Of a stretch of 64,000 nucleotides of DNA, positions 45,801-54,979 are shown piece by piece. Positions within the stretch are counted from its first letter, which is position 1. Every line of letters starts with the position of its first letter. Both the position numbers and the translations under genes were made by a program. Source of the DNA: Xylanibacter rodentium (GTDB lineage: Bacteria; Bacteroidota; Bacteroidia; Bacteroidales; Bacteroidaceae); contig NZ_JABKKE010000011.1 in the NCBI RefSeq assembly GCF_013166575.1, positions 1 to 64,000 of the forward strand. The letters run 5' to 3'. The notes under the pieces are model-generated. The model had not been told where the DNA came from, ran no database searches, and saw nothing but the letters and a program-made list of their open reading frames with translations.

Positions 45801-46493
45801 TCAGATGGTCAGTTCTTGTTCTTCGCGCATTTGTAGTCCGCAGGAAAACACTTCTCCCATTATCATTGCGGCAATGCCTGTTCCGAGCAACAGGATATTC
45901 TCGCTCACGGGGGTGAACCAGTCTATGAGATAGCCTTTTGGAGCGAATATGCCGCTGGCTACAGCACACAGAATCCATTCTGTCATTACCGACAGTATGA
46001 ATATTGCTATAAGGGCTGTGCCCATGCGTCGGAGCAGTTTTACGTTTTTCCACTCGAATATCTCATGTCGCCGTACATTGCGTATGAACATTATCAGGCT
46101 GCATAGGAAGAATATGTCGGCCACGAGTACAATCAGGCCGGTGGCGGTCATAGCGGTGTCAGTCGCCCATGAAGTTTTGTTTGCGCCTTTTACGAAAATC
46201 ATGCTCTTCACCGGCATTATCTGTGTCTGCTCGCCCGTGAGCGTGTTTTCGATGGTAGTTTCCTTGTTGCCGAATATGTTATATGGTATCATGCTGACAG
46301 TGCAAAGAGTATACTTGGTGTTGTCGAATATTTCGATGTCGTTTTTCAGTTTCTCTTTGTCTGTCACGGTCATGCCGGCAGCCTGTTTAATCATATGATA
46401 GGCTATGACGCCTGAGTAAGTGAACCCTCCTGCAATGTACAGGATTATCACTGCGAACATTGTCACGCAAAGGATGTTGAACTTCTTTTTCAT
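45801..46493 (-). CDS. DUF2975-family membrane protein
   Basis: This 230-residue protein has four membrane segments (about 8-30, 105-128, 148-170, 182-205), matching DUF2975. Residues 35-100 form an extracytoplasmic loop with two charged clusters, longer than in many members. Function is not known; with the HTH gene it may form a small membrane-stress or toxin-like regulatory unit (inference). Confidence 0.85.
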   Translation of the reverse strand: MKKKFNILCVTMFAVIILYIAGGFTYSGVIAYHMIKQAAGMTVTDKEKLKNDIEIFDNTKYTLCTVSMIPYNIFGNKETTIENTLTGEQTQIMPVKSMIFVKGANKTSWATDTAMTATGLIVLVADIFFLCSLIMFIRNVRRHEIFEWKNVKLLRRMGTALIAIFILSVMTEWILCAVASGIFAPKGYLIDWFTPVSENILLLGTGIAAMIMGEVFSCGLQMREEQELTI

Positions 46494-46837
46494 TGTCTTT
46501 CGTTTTTTTGTTGATTAATATTTTTTTTGTCGGTTTCTCATGGCCGTCTTTTTTATGACAGCCGTGCTCGTGATTTCAGGAGTCTTTTCGTTTTATGATA
46601 AACATTTATCGTTTTTCGATATTGCAAAGGTATGGCAAATATTCTGAATGACCAAATATTTCACTAATTATTTATCGAAAAACAATAAAAAATTAGCGTT
46701 TTCTTTTGTTTTTGCGTATCAACTGGCAGTAATATCATGTATATACATTATTATATATAAGTGACACACATTGTATATTTGAAGTGAAGTTGGCTTGTGT
46801 GTAGACGTGTGCCGTCAGGTGTGTTTGTCGGGCGTGG
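46494..46837. other. Promoter region of the DUF2975-HTH operon and spacer to recO
   Basis: Besides the promoter and TATCG repeats it contains only AT-rich sequence; no gene is supported. Confidence 0.6.
46597..46688 (-). promoter_or_regulatory. DUF2975-HTH promoter with flanking repeated operators
   Basis: The minus strand reads TTTG (46653-46656), 20 bases, then TACCTTTGC (46624-46632), a full consensus promoter. It is bracketed by TATCGTTTTTCGATA (46608-46622) and an inverted relative TTATCGAAAAACAATAA (46672-46688). A third site, GATAAACATTTATC (46597-46610), lies in the leader. The symmetric spacing suits repression by the HTH protein of the operon. Confidence 0.7.
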
Positions 46838-47569
46838 TTAAATGCCGTCAAAAAGCTCGTGCAGCACATCAAGAGAACGCAGTTCGGGAAAGTCGGGTAT
46901 GTGGATGCGGTAATACCGTATTATTATGTCAAGTGTGCGGTTGCGCTCGTCGCGCGACATACGGTAAAGGTGCATTGTGGCAAATCGCATGCGCATCATA
47001 ACACTTATTCGTGCCGCATCGGCGGGCTCTATAACGTCGTGGTGTGACGGGTGTGTGGCGGTGAAGCTGCCGGCGCGCAGGTCGAACCATGAGCCCGGTG
47101 TGTAACAGTCGAGATTGGGATAGAATCCGAGAAACAGTGACATTCGCATAAGGAATACGATATGGAAGTTGGCATGCCCCGATGCACTGTTGTCCAACCA
47201 ACAGAGACTGTCGGCAATATAGTCGAAGAGCTGTTCGTTATGCTGTTCGCCGCGCAGGGCGTGACATAGAAATTCGGAAATGAAGAGCGATATTGATATC
47301 TTGACAGGGTCTGAAGGCAGCGAGACGTAAGGCACTGCCAGGCGGGTGTCTCGCAGTTTCTGCAACGGTATGTGCGGTCGGATGTCGCATTCAATGTCGA
47401 GCAGAGTGAGCGGTTGCAGCATTTGGCGGCGCAATCCGCCGTAGGATGAACGACTCACGGACACGGCAAACGATATGCGTCCTGAGCTACGGGTGAACAT
47501 TTCTGTTATCATACGCCGCTCGCCATATTTGATGGTACGTAGCACAATGGCCCATGTTTTTGTCAGCAT
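46838..47569 (-). CDS. recO: DNA repair protein RecO
   Basis: RecO helps load RecA on SSB-coated single-stranded DNA. The 243-residue protein starts with the OB-fold (LTKTWAIVLRTIKYGERRMITEMFTRSSGRISF). It continues with a helical domain in which the usual zinc cysteines are absent except Cys at LDCYTPGSW, as in many Bacteroidota. The start at 47569 is chosen since upstream codons lie in the promoter. Confidence 0.9.
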   Translation of the reverse strand: MLTKTWAIVLRTIKYGERRMITEMFTRSSGRISFAVSVSRSSYGGLRRQMLQPLTLLDIECDIRPHIPLQKLRDTRLAVPYVSLPSDPVKISISLFISEFLCHALRGEQHNEQLFDYIADSLCWLDNSASGHANFHIVFLMRMSLFLGFYPNLDCYTPGSWFDLRAGSFTATHPSHHDVIEPADAARISVMMRMRFATMHLYRMSRDERNRTLDIIIRYYRIHIPDFPELRSLDVLHELFDGI

Positions 47570-47634
47570 AAAGACAAAGATAGGGCTTTTCTTACAGAAA
47601 ATCATCACTTTAGTGCATTTTTCTTTTAAAAAAT

Positions 47635-47666
47635 TTTGTTGTATTAAATAAAAGCGGTAACTTTGC
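47635..47666 (+). promoter_or_regulatory. Promoter of tRNA-Glu-rpsT
   Basis: TTTG (47635-47638), 19 bases, then TAACTTTGC (47658-47666), 20 bases before the tRNA. Confidence 0.8.
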
Positions 47667-47685
47667 ACCCGCAAAACAACCCTAA

Positions 47686-47757
47686 GGTCCCTTCGTCTAT
47701 CGGTTAGGACGAGAGATTTTCATTCTCTAAAGAGGAGTTCGACTCTCCTAGGGACTA
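47686..47757 (+). tRNA. tRNA-Glu (anticodon TTC)
   Basis: A 72-base cloverleaf: acceptor GGTCCCT/AGGGACT with a G-U first pair and discriminator A, anticodon stem AGAGA/TCTCT with loop TTTTCAT, and T-arm GGAGTTCGACTCTCC. No CCA is encoded. It precedes rpsT by 27 bases and probably shares its transcript. Confidence 0.96.
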
Positions 47758-47784
47758 CGAAAATTAAAAATACGAAGAATAAAG

Positions 47785-48039
47785 ATGGCAAATCACAAAT
47801 CAGCAATTAAGAGAATCCGTCAGAATAAGAAGAGAGCTCTGCACAATAAATATTATGCAAAGACAATGCGTAATGCTGTACGCAAATTGCGCGCTATCAC
47901 GGATAAGGACGAGGCGGCAAAATTGTATCCTATTGTTCAGAAGATGCTGGACAAGCTGGCTAAGACCAATATTATTCACAAAAACAAGGCTTCAAACTTG
48001 AAGTCAAAGCTTGCCGCCCACGTTAACAAGTTGGGATAA
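47785..48039 (+). CDS. rpsT: Ribosomal protein bS20
   Basis: The 84-residue basic protein binds the 16S rRNA 5' domain. It opens with [21 protein letters not shown] and keeps the conserved helix [31 protein letters not shown]. Its length is standard. A strong hairpin ends the unit. Confidence 0.97.
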   Translation: MANHKSAIKRIRQNKKRALHNKYYAKTMRNAVRKLRAITDKDEAAKLYPIVQKMLDKLAKTNIIHKNKASNLKSKLAAHVNKLG

Positions 48040-48074
48040 TCTGTTCCTTTGTCTTATTTTGTATCGCGATATAA

Positions 48075-48109
48075 AACGAGTTGCATACCGTTATGGAATG
48101 CAACTCGTT
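48075..48109 (+). terminator. rpsT terminator
   Basis: AACGAGTTGCAT pairs perfectly with ATGCAACTCGTT across an 11-base loop, 35 bases after the stop codon; the T-run is weak. Confidence 0.7.
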
Positions 48110-48474
48110 CTGTATGTGCATATTGGGACTTTTTTGTATCTTTTCTCTTCTCACTTTACTGATATTTTACAGCTTTAGTATTGGGCATGTACAGGCCCGG
48201 TAAAATATATAGTGGGGATTATAGTTTTTTCATTATTGATTTTTTATGTCAATGGACTTGCCGACGGTCTGTTCCGGAGTAGCTGGTGCAGTGTATTTTG
48301 GTGAGGCTGCAACGGTGGCAGCGGATGTTCTCAGTGAGTGTGTGGGCGATGTCTGTGCGGTTGTGTTCTTTCGTTTCGGCAAGGGCTTTTTTAGGTTGTT
48401 TTTCGTCTTCCAAATATTTCGTCAAGTCATAAATATTTAGTAACTTTGCAATCTATAAAGACTATAAACAAATT
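48110..48474. other. Spacer before gyrB
   Basis: It carries the gyrB promoter. An open stretch on the minus strand (about 48250-48430) reads with plausible codons but no start, so it may be a gene remnant. No gene is called. Confidence 0.4.
48418..48449 (+). promoter_or_regulatory. gyrB promoter
   Basis: TTCG, 19 bases, then TAACTTTGC (48441-48449), 25 bases before the start codon. The -33 box is imperfect. Confidence 0.6.
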
Positions 48475-50448
48475 ATGGCAGAAGACATAACGAAGGAAAG
48501 CAATTATTCCGCGAGTAACATTCAGGTGCTCGAGGGACTTGAGGCCGTGCGCAAGCGTCCTGCAATGTATATCGGCGATATAAGCGAGAAGGGACTTCAC
48601 CATCTTGTCAACGAGACCGTAGACAACTCCATAGACGAGGCCATGGCCGGATATTGCACCCATATAGAGGTGACTATAAATGAGGACAATTCGATAACCG
48701 TACAGGATAACGGTCGCGGTATACCTGTGGACGAGCATGAGAAACTTCACAAGTCGGCATTGGAGGTGGTAATGACAGTACTGCATGCCGGCGGAAAGTT
48801 TGACAAAGGCTCATATAAGGTCAGCGGCGGACTTCACGGTGTAGGTGTGAGTTGCGTCAACGCGCTTTCCACACATATGCTGTCGCAGGTATTCCGTGAC
48901 GGTAAGATTTACCAGCAGGAGTACGAGCAGGGCAAGCCGCTCTATCCCGTGAAGGTGGTGGGTGAGACCACTCTTAGAGGCACGCGTCAGCAGTTTTGGC
49001 CGGACAATACGATTTTTACTACTACGGAATACAAGTACGACATCATAGCCAAGCGTATGCGTGAGCTGGCATATCTCAACGCCGGCATCACCATTACGCT
49101 TACCGACATGCGCCCCGATGAAGAGGGCAAGACACGTCAGGAGGTGTTTCACGCCAAAGACGGACTGAAGGAGTTTGTGCGGTATGTGGACCGTCATCGC
49201 TCGCATCTCTTCGACGATGTGATATATCTGAAGACCGAGAAGCAAGGCATACCCATAGAGGTGGCCGTGATGTACAATACAGACTATTCGGAAAACATTC
49301 ATTCGTATGTCAACAATATCAACACCATTGAGGGAGGTACCCATCTGGTGGGATTCCGCATGGCGCTCACCCGCACGCTGAAGAAGTATGCCGACGCCGA
49401 CCCGGCCATATCGAAGCAGATTGAGAAGGCTAAGATAGAGGTGGCCGGGGAGGATTTCCGTGAGGGTCTCACCGCCGTTATATCCATCAAGGTAGCCGAG
49501 CCGCAGTTTGAGGGACAGACCAAGACAAAGCTGGGCAACAGCGAGGTGGCCGGAGCCGTGCAGCAGGCTGTGGGTGAGGCGATGGCGTATTATCTGGAGG
49601 AGCATCCGAAAGAGGCGCGGCAGATATGTGACAAGGTTATATTGGCAGCTACGGCGCGTATCGCGGCACGCAAGGCCCGTGAGAGTGTACAGCGAAAGAA
49701 TCCGATGACGGGTGGCGGACTGCCCGGCAAGTTGGCCGACTGTTCCAACAAAGACCCGAAGGCATGCGAGATATTTCTCGTCGAGGGAGACTCGGCCGGT
49801 GGTTCGGCCAAGCAGGGCCGCGACCGCTATACACAGGCAATACTGCCGCTTCGCGGTAAGATATTGAACGTAGAGAAAGTGCAGTGGCATCGTGTGTTCG
49901 AGGCTGAGTCGGTGATGAACATCATACAGAGTATCGGAGTGCGTTTTGGGGTTGAGGGCGAAGGCGACAAGGAAGCCAACATAGACAAGCTGCGCTATGA
50001 CAAGATCATAATAATGACTGACGCCGATGTCGATGGCTCGCACATCGACACGCTCATCATGACACTATTCTACCGTTTCATGCCTAAGGTGATACAGGAC
50101 GGACATCTTTACATTGCCACTCCGCCGCTTTATCTCTGTACATACAAGAACCAGGCCAAGGAGTACTGTTATACAGAGCAGCAGCGCCAGGCTTTCATCG
50201 ACAAGTGGGGAGGTGGCGTAGACGACGGCAAGAGTATACACACGCAGCGGTACAAAGGTCTTGGTGAGATGAATCCGGAACAGCTTTGGGAGACAACAAT
50301 GAATCCGGAGACACGTCTGCTCAAACAAGTTACAATAGAGAATGCGGCCGAGGCCGATGAAATATTCTCGATGCTCATGGGTGACGATGTAGAACCGCGC
50401 CGCGAGTTTATCGAGAAAAATGCTACTTACGCCAATATTGACGCTTAA
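48475..50448 (+). CDS. gyrB: DNA gyrase subunit B
   Basis: GyrB is the ATPase subunit of gyrase. The 657-residue protein has the GHKL ATPase motifs (VNETVDNSIDEAM, DNGRGIP, GGLHGVGVS), the transducer with QTKTKLG, and the TOPRIM motifs EGDSAGGSAKQGRD and DADVDGSHI. The C-terminal GyrA-binding tail ends with RREFIEKNATYANIDA. It is full length. Confidence 0.97.
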   Translation: MAEDITKESNYSASNIQVLEGLEAVRKRPAMYIGDISEKGLHHLVNETVDNSIDEAMAGYCTHIEVTINEDNSITVQDNGRGIPVDEHEKLHKSALEVVMTVLHAGGKFDKGSYKVSGGLHGVGVSCVNALSTHMLSQVFRDGKIYQQEYEQGKPLYPVKVVGETTLRGTRQQFWPDNTIFTTTEYKYDIIAKRMRELAYLNAGITITLTDMRPDEEGKTRQEVFHAKDGLKEFVRYVDRHRSHLFDDVIYLKTEKQGIPIEVAVMYNTDYSENIHSYVNNINTIEGGTHLVGFRMALTRTLKKYADADPAISKQIEKAKIEVAGEDFREGLTAVISIKVAEPQFEGQTKTKLGNSEVAGAVQQAVGEAMAYYLEEHPKEARQICDKVILAATARIAARKARESVQRKNPMTGGGLPGKLADCSNKDPKACEIFLVEGDSAGGSAKQGRDRYTQAILPLRGKILNVEKVQWHRVFEAESVMNIIQSIGVRFGVEGEGDKEANIDKLRYDKIIIMTDADVDGSHIDTLIMTLFYRFMPKVIQDGHLYIATPPLYLCTYKNQAKEYCYTEQQRQAFIDKWGGGVDDGKSIHTQRYKGLGEMNPEQLWETTMNPETRLLKQVTIENAAEADEIFSMLMGDDVEPRREFIEKNATYANIDA

Positions 50449-50456
50449 GAAAAAAA

Positions 50457-50551
50457 GAAAGCCCCCTATAATCCCCCAAAGGGGGATGCTGAGTTTACAC
50501 GTCTTTTAGTAATTCCCAGCATCCCCCTTTGGGGGATTATAGGGGGCTTTC
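50457..50551. terminator. Perfect 35-bp inverted repeat between gyrB and the outer-membrane protein gene
   Basis: GAAAGCCCCCTATAATCCCC begins a 35-base arm that matches its complement at 50517-50551 with no mismatch across a 25-base loop. It terminates both convergent genes and reaches the stop codon of the second. A single arm recurs at 40356-40385. Confidence 0.8.
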
Positions 50552-51321
50552 TACATTGTTTGCAGTTTCAATCCTATCGACAACCCGACAATATCCCAAA
50601 GACTTATTTTGTTGTCCTGAAGCATAGCCCGCAGATAGATGTCGCATGTGCTGATTTCGTAGAATATGGTGAGGCTTTTCATGAACTTGCGGCGGTTGTG
50701 CGGCACAATAGCGGTGAAGCGTTGGCCTGCGAACACGTTTATGCGAACCTTAGTTGACAGAAACTCATAATATTTGTCTGGATAACGTTTGGGCTCCCTT
50801 CCCCAAAACTCATGTCCGAAAACAGTGTTGAAGTATATTCCGCAGGTCAATGGCTCGACGTTGAACTTGCTGCCGGCAGGCAGTCGCCACGGAACGAAGT
50901 TCTGTTTGAATGTCATTGTCATCTTGGCTCTGGAACTGTTGAATCGCGGCAGGTATCCGAACAGCAGGTTAGTCTCATATTGACGGTGGTTGCCGTAGTC
51001 CCATCCCATACCTACTGATACTACACCCATGTTGCCGGCATATTGTATGACGGTCTGTGTGGGTATCAGAAAGTTCCACAAACGGCGATATCGGTATACC
51101 CGGCGTTCATAGTTTGTCAACGCGGAGTTGTCGGTTGATGAATTTACGGTAGTTTCGTTGTTTTCGTTGTTCTTGTCCGTTATGGTATCGGTTGTCATGG
51201 TGACACCGGACACGGATTCTGTCGTTTCCGTAACATTATATTCTACTGAAGGCACGCTTGTTGCCATGGCAGTAGATACCGACATGATAAGTATAGGCAT
51301 GCTAAAAATGAATGACTTCAT
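50551..51321 (-). CDS. Exported beta-barrel-like outer-membrane protein, family not recognised
   Basis: The 256-residue protein has a signal peptide (MKSFIFSMPILIMSVSTAMA) and a Thr/Asn/Ser-rich segment (about 25-70). It then has alternating polar/hydrophobic strands such as GVVSVGMGWDYG and MTMTFKQNFVPWRLPAGSKFN. The ATG at 51321 overlaps the last 20 bases of the upstream metallophosphoesterase gene, implying translational coupling. A longer frame exists but would run through the phosphoesterase gene. I do not recognise a named family. Confidence 0.75.
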   Translation of the reverse strand: MKSFIFSMPILIMSVSTAMATSVPSVEYNVTETTESVSGVTMTTDTITDKNNENNETTVNSSTDNSALTNYERRVYRYRRLWNFLIPTQTVIQYAGNMGVVSVGMGWDYGNHRQYETNLLFGYLPRFNSSRAKMTMTFKQNFVPWRLPAGSKFNVEPLTCGIYFNTVFGHEFWGREPKRYPDKYYEFLSTKVRINVFAGQRFTAIVPHNRRKFMKSLTIFYEISTCDIYLRAMLQDNKISLWDIVGLSIGLKLQTM

Positions 51322-52102
51322 AGGTATAACCGTCTTTTGTGATATTGAAAAGAAGATAGCTGCGGCGGTTGGCGCTTGGAACTCCGTAATATATGATGCC
51401 ATCATCATAGATTTCTTCAATCTGCAAGCAGTGGTCGTGCCCGTTGACACAGAAGAGCAGGCCCGGAAACGTGCGGATGTAAAGCTGGAATGCCTTGGCA
51501 ACGTTGTTGTTGAACTGTTCGCAATAAGGCCGTGCGTGCATGCAGACCACGGAACGGTCGAATAAAGCGGAGTCGGCAGTGTGCTGTTCTTCCATATAGT
51601 CAAGATTAGGCACGGCCGCCAGATAGTCGTATTCGGTGGCGTTGGTGTTTAGGCATACGAACTTTATGCGTCCTGCGATAAAGCTGAAGTCCATCTTCCC
51701 GTACATCACAGAATAGGTCTCGTTGCCAGTGCCGAGAAAATCATGATTGCCTATCAAAGCCACGTAGGGTACTTTCAGACGTGCCAGTCGGTCACGTTGC
51801 CATATATATTCCTTTGTTGTGCCGCAGTCGGTCAGGTCGCCTCCGTGCACAACGAAGTCCACATCCGGATGGCTGTTTATGTCGGCAATCATGTCTTCTG
51901 TATCGCCGTACCAACCGTGCGAGTCGCTTATGAATGCCACTGTGAGACTTTCTTTGTCGCGGCAATCTTCTTCTATTCGACTTATGTTGTGACTGTTTAT
52001 GTCTTTTTCTCCGTCAAACCGCACGTCGTATGGATGGTAGTCAAATACACCACTGCATCCGGCAATCGACATACAGGACAGAAAAATGGTTAATCGGTTC
52101 AT
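51302..52102 (-). CDS. Calcineurin-like metallophosphoesterase lipoprotein
   Basis: The 266-residue protein has a lipobox (SIAGC, Cys about 16). It has the dimetal motifs of the family: VAFISDSHGWYG (DxH), VVHGGDLTDCG (GD), LIGNHDFLG (GNHD), CMHARPY (His) and VNGHDHCLQ (GHxH). A hydrolase acting on a phosphate ester in the periplasm is expected, substrate unknown. A minus-strand -7 box (TAACTTTGC, 52125-52133) precedes it. Confidence 0.92.
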   Translation of the reverse strand: MNRLTIFLSCMSIAGCSGVFDYHPYDVRFDGEKDINSHNISRIEEDCRDKESLTVAFISDSHGWYGDTEDMIADINSHPDVDFVVHGGDLTDCGTTKEYIWQRDRLARLKVPYVALIGNHDFLGTGNETYSVMYGKMDFSFIAGRIKFVCLNTNATEYDYLAAVPNLDYMEEQHTADSALFDRSVVCMHARPYCEQFNNNVAKAFQLYIRTFPGLLFCVNGHDHCLQIEEIYDDGIIYYGVPSANRRSYLLFNITKDGYTYEVIHF

Positions 52103-52219
52103 GGAATATATGATTGTTTGGATGGCAAAGTTAGTAATAAGAAGTGAGAAAACTGAAATATAACACTAAGTTTTGTGGTCGTTTTTGCTGTTTTATTGTA
52201 CAAAATAGAATATTTATCG

Positions 52220-52228
52220 TAAATTTGC
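52220..52228 (+). promoter_or_regulatory. -7 box of the AraC-type gene
   Basis: TAAATTTGC with TTGT about 21 bases upstream; about 95 bases before the start codon. Confidence 0.5.
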
Positions 52229-52323
52229 AGCGGAGAAATACTGCATTTGGTTTTTATTGTTCATGAGGAACAGTGGTCAGTTGCTGTTTGCTATGACACC
52301 GAATGTGGCAAAAACGACACATA

Positions 52324-53199
52324 ATGAATCAGAAAAGTATTAAAGATGCGGATATTCAAGGAGCCAAAAATCTGAACGAGGCAAACTTTATCGGCAATGA
52401 TATCCTGATAACAAACATGTGCGACGTGCCTATACCTGACGGTGCGCGCCGGATGAACTTTATCCTCATTACTCTGTGTACCGGTGGCGAGGCCCGATAT
52501 ACCGTTGATACACAGGAACAGACAGTGAGGAAGAATGATGTGATAATAATTTCAGAGCGGCATGTCGTGGCTGACTATAAGTCGAGTCTTGATATTGATG
52601 GAATATGTATCATTATGTCTGTAAAGTTCTTCTATGAGACGATAAGTAATGTCGGAGATATCTCGGTGATGTTTCTTTTCTCCAAAAATCATCCTGTTGT
52701 CAGTCTTACACAGAATGAAGCCGATACTTTCAAGAGCTATTTCTACATGCTCAAGGACAAGCTGGCTGACATGCAGAATCATTTTCGTCGTGAACTGGCC
52801 CGTACGCTCATGCTTGCCATGTTCTATGAGATGAGCAATGTGATATACCGTGTGCAGCAGAATAACAGTCGCCGGCATACGCGTGCCGATGTCATATTCA
52901 CCCGTTTCCTGCATTTGGTAGAAGAGAATTTCAAGCGTGAACGGCGTGTCGGGTGGTATGCCGAGCAACTCTGCATCACTCCTAAGTATTTGTCGGAAAC
53001 GGTGAAGAGTGTCAGCCGGCGCACACCCAATGAATGGATAGACCGTTACGTGACGTTTGAGTTGCGTATACAGTTGCGGAACTTTACGAAAAGTATCAAG
53101 GAGATAGCCATTGACATGAATTTCCCCAACCAGTCTTTTCTTGGAAAATATTTCAAGGAACATGTAGGCATGTCGCCGTCGGAATATAGAAAGTCGTAG
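52324..53199 (+). CDS. AraC-family transcriptional regulator
   Basis: This 291-residue protein has an N-terminal cupin-like sensing domain (about 25-130) and a C-terminal AraC DNA-binding domain (about 190-290) with two helix-turn-helix units (RRVGWYAEQLCITPKYLSETVK and SIKEIAIDMNFPNQSFLGKYFKEH). It ends with the classic GMSPSEYRKS. The ATG at 52324 is preferred over an in-frame one seven codons upstream. Targets are unknown. Confidence 0.93.
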   Translation: MNQKSIKDADIQGAKNLNEANFIGNDILITNMCDVPIPDGARRMNFILITLCTGGEARYTVDTQEQTVRKNDVIIISERHVVADYKSSLDIDGICIIMSVKFFYETISNVGDISVMFLFSKNHPVVSLTQNEADTFKSYFYMLKDKLADMQNHFRRELARTLMLAMFYEMSNVIYRVQQNNSRRHTRADVIFTRFLHLVEENFKRERRVGWYAEQLCITPKYLSETVKSVSRRTPNEWIDRYVTFELRIQLRNFTKSIKEIAIDMNFPNQSFLGKYFKEHVGMSPSEYRKS

Positions 53200-53206
53200 G
53201 AGGGCT

Positions 53207-53268
53207 TTTTTAGTGTTCAAGGAGTTAAAGGGATCTATTACTCCCTTTAACTCCTTGAACACTAAAAA
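53207..53268. terminator. Perfect 27-bp inverted repeat between the AraC and Na/Pi genes
   Basis: TTTTTAGTGTTCAAGGAGTT plus AAAGGGA pairs perfectly with its complement at 53242-53268 across an eight-base loop. T-runs are present in both directions, so it should terminate both genes. Confidence 0.85.
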
Positions 53269-53284
53269 TATTCCTAAAGAAAAA

Positions 53285-54979
53285 TCACGCTGAATGTTGC
53301 CGTGTTCCCATGCGTGCCTCAACGACGTTGACAACATAGTCGCCCAGTTTTTCACACTCGCTCACAATATCCATGTACATTGTACCCATCTCGTAGGCAT
53401 ACTCGTGGTTGTTTATGTCGTTGATGTTCTGGTTTTTCAATTGTGTGCGGTAGTTGTTTATTTCGTTTTCGATGTTGAACGAACGGTTTACGTCGAAACT
53501 GTCTTTGCGTCCTGTCATCAACACGTTCATCTGCGTGAGCGAATCGTCCGTCAGTTCAAGCATCTGGTGCAGGTGTTCGTATTGCTTTTCGGTAAAGTCT
53601 TCCTTGCCGGCCGTTTTTCTGTTAAGTGTACGTGCAATGTTGTAACAACTGTCGCCGATACTTTCAATCTCGGATATTTCGCGTAGCATAGCCCGTATTT
53701 TGGCTTTGGTGTCGTCACTCAGGTGTGCGTCGCTCACGTTGTTCAGATATTTGGCTATTTCTATTTCCATGTTGTCGCTGATGCTTTCGTACTTCTCTAT
53801 GCGGGAATATAGTTTTGTGAATTCGTTTGTATCGGTGATGCCGAGCAATTCACGCACCATCCCGAACATACGTTGTATACGCTTGGCAAACAGTTGTATT
53901 TCTTTCTGTGCTTCAAGAACAGACAACTCCGGAGTCTTCATGATGGTATTGCCTCCGATGTAGTTCAGACGGAAATCCTCTTCCTCGTCGGCCTTTCGCG
54001 GCTTGATGGCCCAGCAGCAGAAATGTTCTATCTGTGGTATGAACCATATAAGGATGAAAGTGTTGGTCACGTTGAACATGGTATGGAATGTGGCCAGCAC
54101 AAACGACAGACGCACGGGGTTGATACTGTTTGCCTCGGGGTCGACGCCTGTCAGCGAGCATACAAAGTTGACAAAGGGAAAGAACATTATGAGCACCCAG
54201 AGTACACCGAACACATTGAAGAACATGTGTGACAAGGCAGCGCGTCGTGCCTGCGTATTGCCGGTCATTGCTGCGAGATTTGCCGTGATGGTGGTACCTA
54301 TGTTTTCGCCCATCACGAGAGCAATGCCCGGATATATGGACAGTACTCCGCTTGTACAGAGCACCATCGTTATGGCCATCAGGGCTGCTGATGACTGTAC
54401 GCAGAATGTCAGTATGGTTCCGATGACAAGGAAAGCAAGTATGGTTCCGAAATTGTTGGGGTCGAACTGTGAGAAAAACTCGGCCAAAGCCGCATTGTGT
54501 GCCAAATCCATTTCCTTTCCGGTGATATTGAGAGTGCCTAAGGCGAAGAACATAAAAGAAGCACCGAAAAGAAAATCACCGATGTAACGGTATCTTTTCA
54601 TGTATATGAGCATGATACCTATCAGGAATGCCGGCCAGACGAAGTTTGTTATGTTGAAAGAGAATCCGGCGCTCATAATCCATGCCGAGAGCGTTGTTCC
54701 GATGTTGGCTCCCATTATTACCGAGATAGCCTGTGCCAGTGTGAGCAGGCCCGCATTGACGAACGAAACCGTCATCACCGTCGTTGCGGCCGAGGACTGG
54801 ACAGAGGCTGTTACGAACATTCCCGTTAGCATTCCGGTGAATCGGTTGGTAGTCATTGCTCCGAGCACGTGGCGTAATTGCGAGCCGGCCATTTTTTGAA
54901 GTGCCTCGCTCATGGCTTTCATTCCGTATATGAGCAGCGCGATGGCTCCAACAAGTTTAAAAATAATAAGTAACGACAT
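53285..54979 (-). CDS. Na/Pi cotransporter family protein with PhoU-like C-terminal domain
   Basis: The 564-residue protein has an N-terminal two-repeat membrane domain. The repeat signature GMFVTASVQSSAATTVMTV and its second copy CVQSSAALMAITMV carry the QSS motif, and a GANIGTT/GENIGTT pair is present. The C-terminal 200 residues are PhoU-like helices. It is likely a Na+-driven phosphate carrier or exporter; some members only regulate phosphate. Confidence 0.92.
   Translation of the reverse strand: MSLLIIFKLVGAIALLIYGMKAMSEALQKMAGSQLRHVLGAMTTNRFTGMLTGMFVTASVQSSAATTVMTVSFVNAGLLTLAQAISVIMGANIGTTLSAWIMSAGFSFNITNFVWPAFLIGIMLIYMKRYRYIGDFLFGASFMFFALGTLNITGKEMDLAHNAALAEFFSQFDPNNFGTILAFLVIGTILTFCVQSSAALMAITMVLCTSGVLSIYPGIALVMGENIGTTITANLAAMTGNTQARRAALSHMFFNVFGVLWVLIMFFPFVNFVCSLTGVDPEANSINPVRLSFVLATFHTMFNVTNTFILIWFIPQIEHFCCWAIKPRKADEEEDFRLNYIGGNTIMKTPELSVLEAQKEIQLFAKRIQRMFGMVRELLGITDTNEFTKLYSRIEKYESISDNMEIEIAKYLNNVSDAHLSDDTKAKIRAMLREISEIESIGDSCYNIARTLNRKTAGKEDFTEKQYEHLHQMLELTDDSLTQMNVLMTGRKDSFDVNRSFNIENEINNYRTQLKNQNINDINNHEYAYEMGTMYMDIVSECEKLGDYVVNVVEARMGTRQHSA

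Noticed and set aside
48246..48440. Short open frame of 64 codons on +, with a coding-looking stretch on the opposite strand
   Set aside because: No ribosome-binding site or family features on +, and the minus-strand frame has no start codon; at most a gene remnant.
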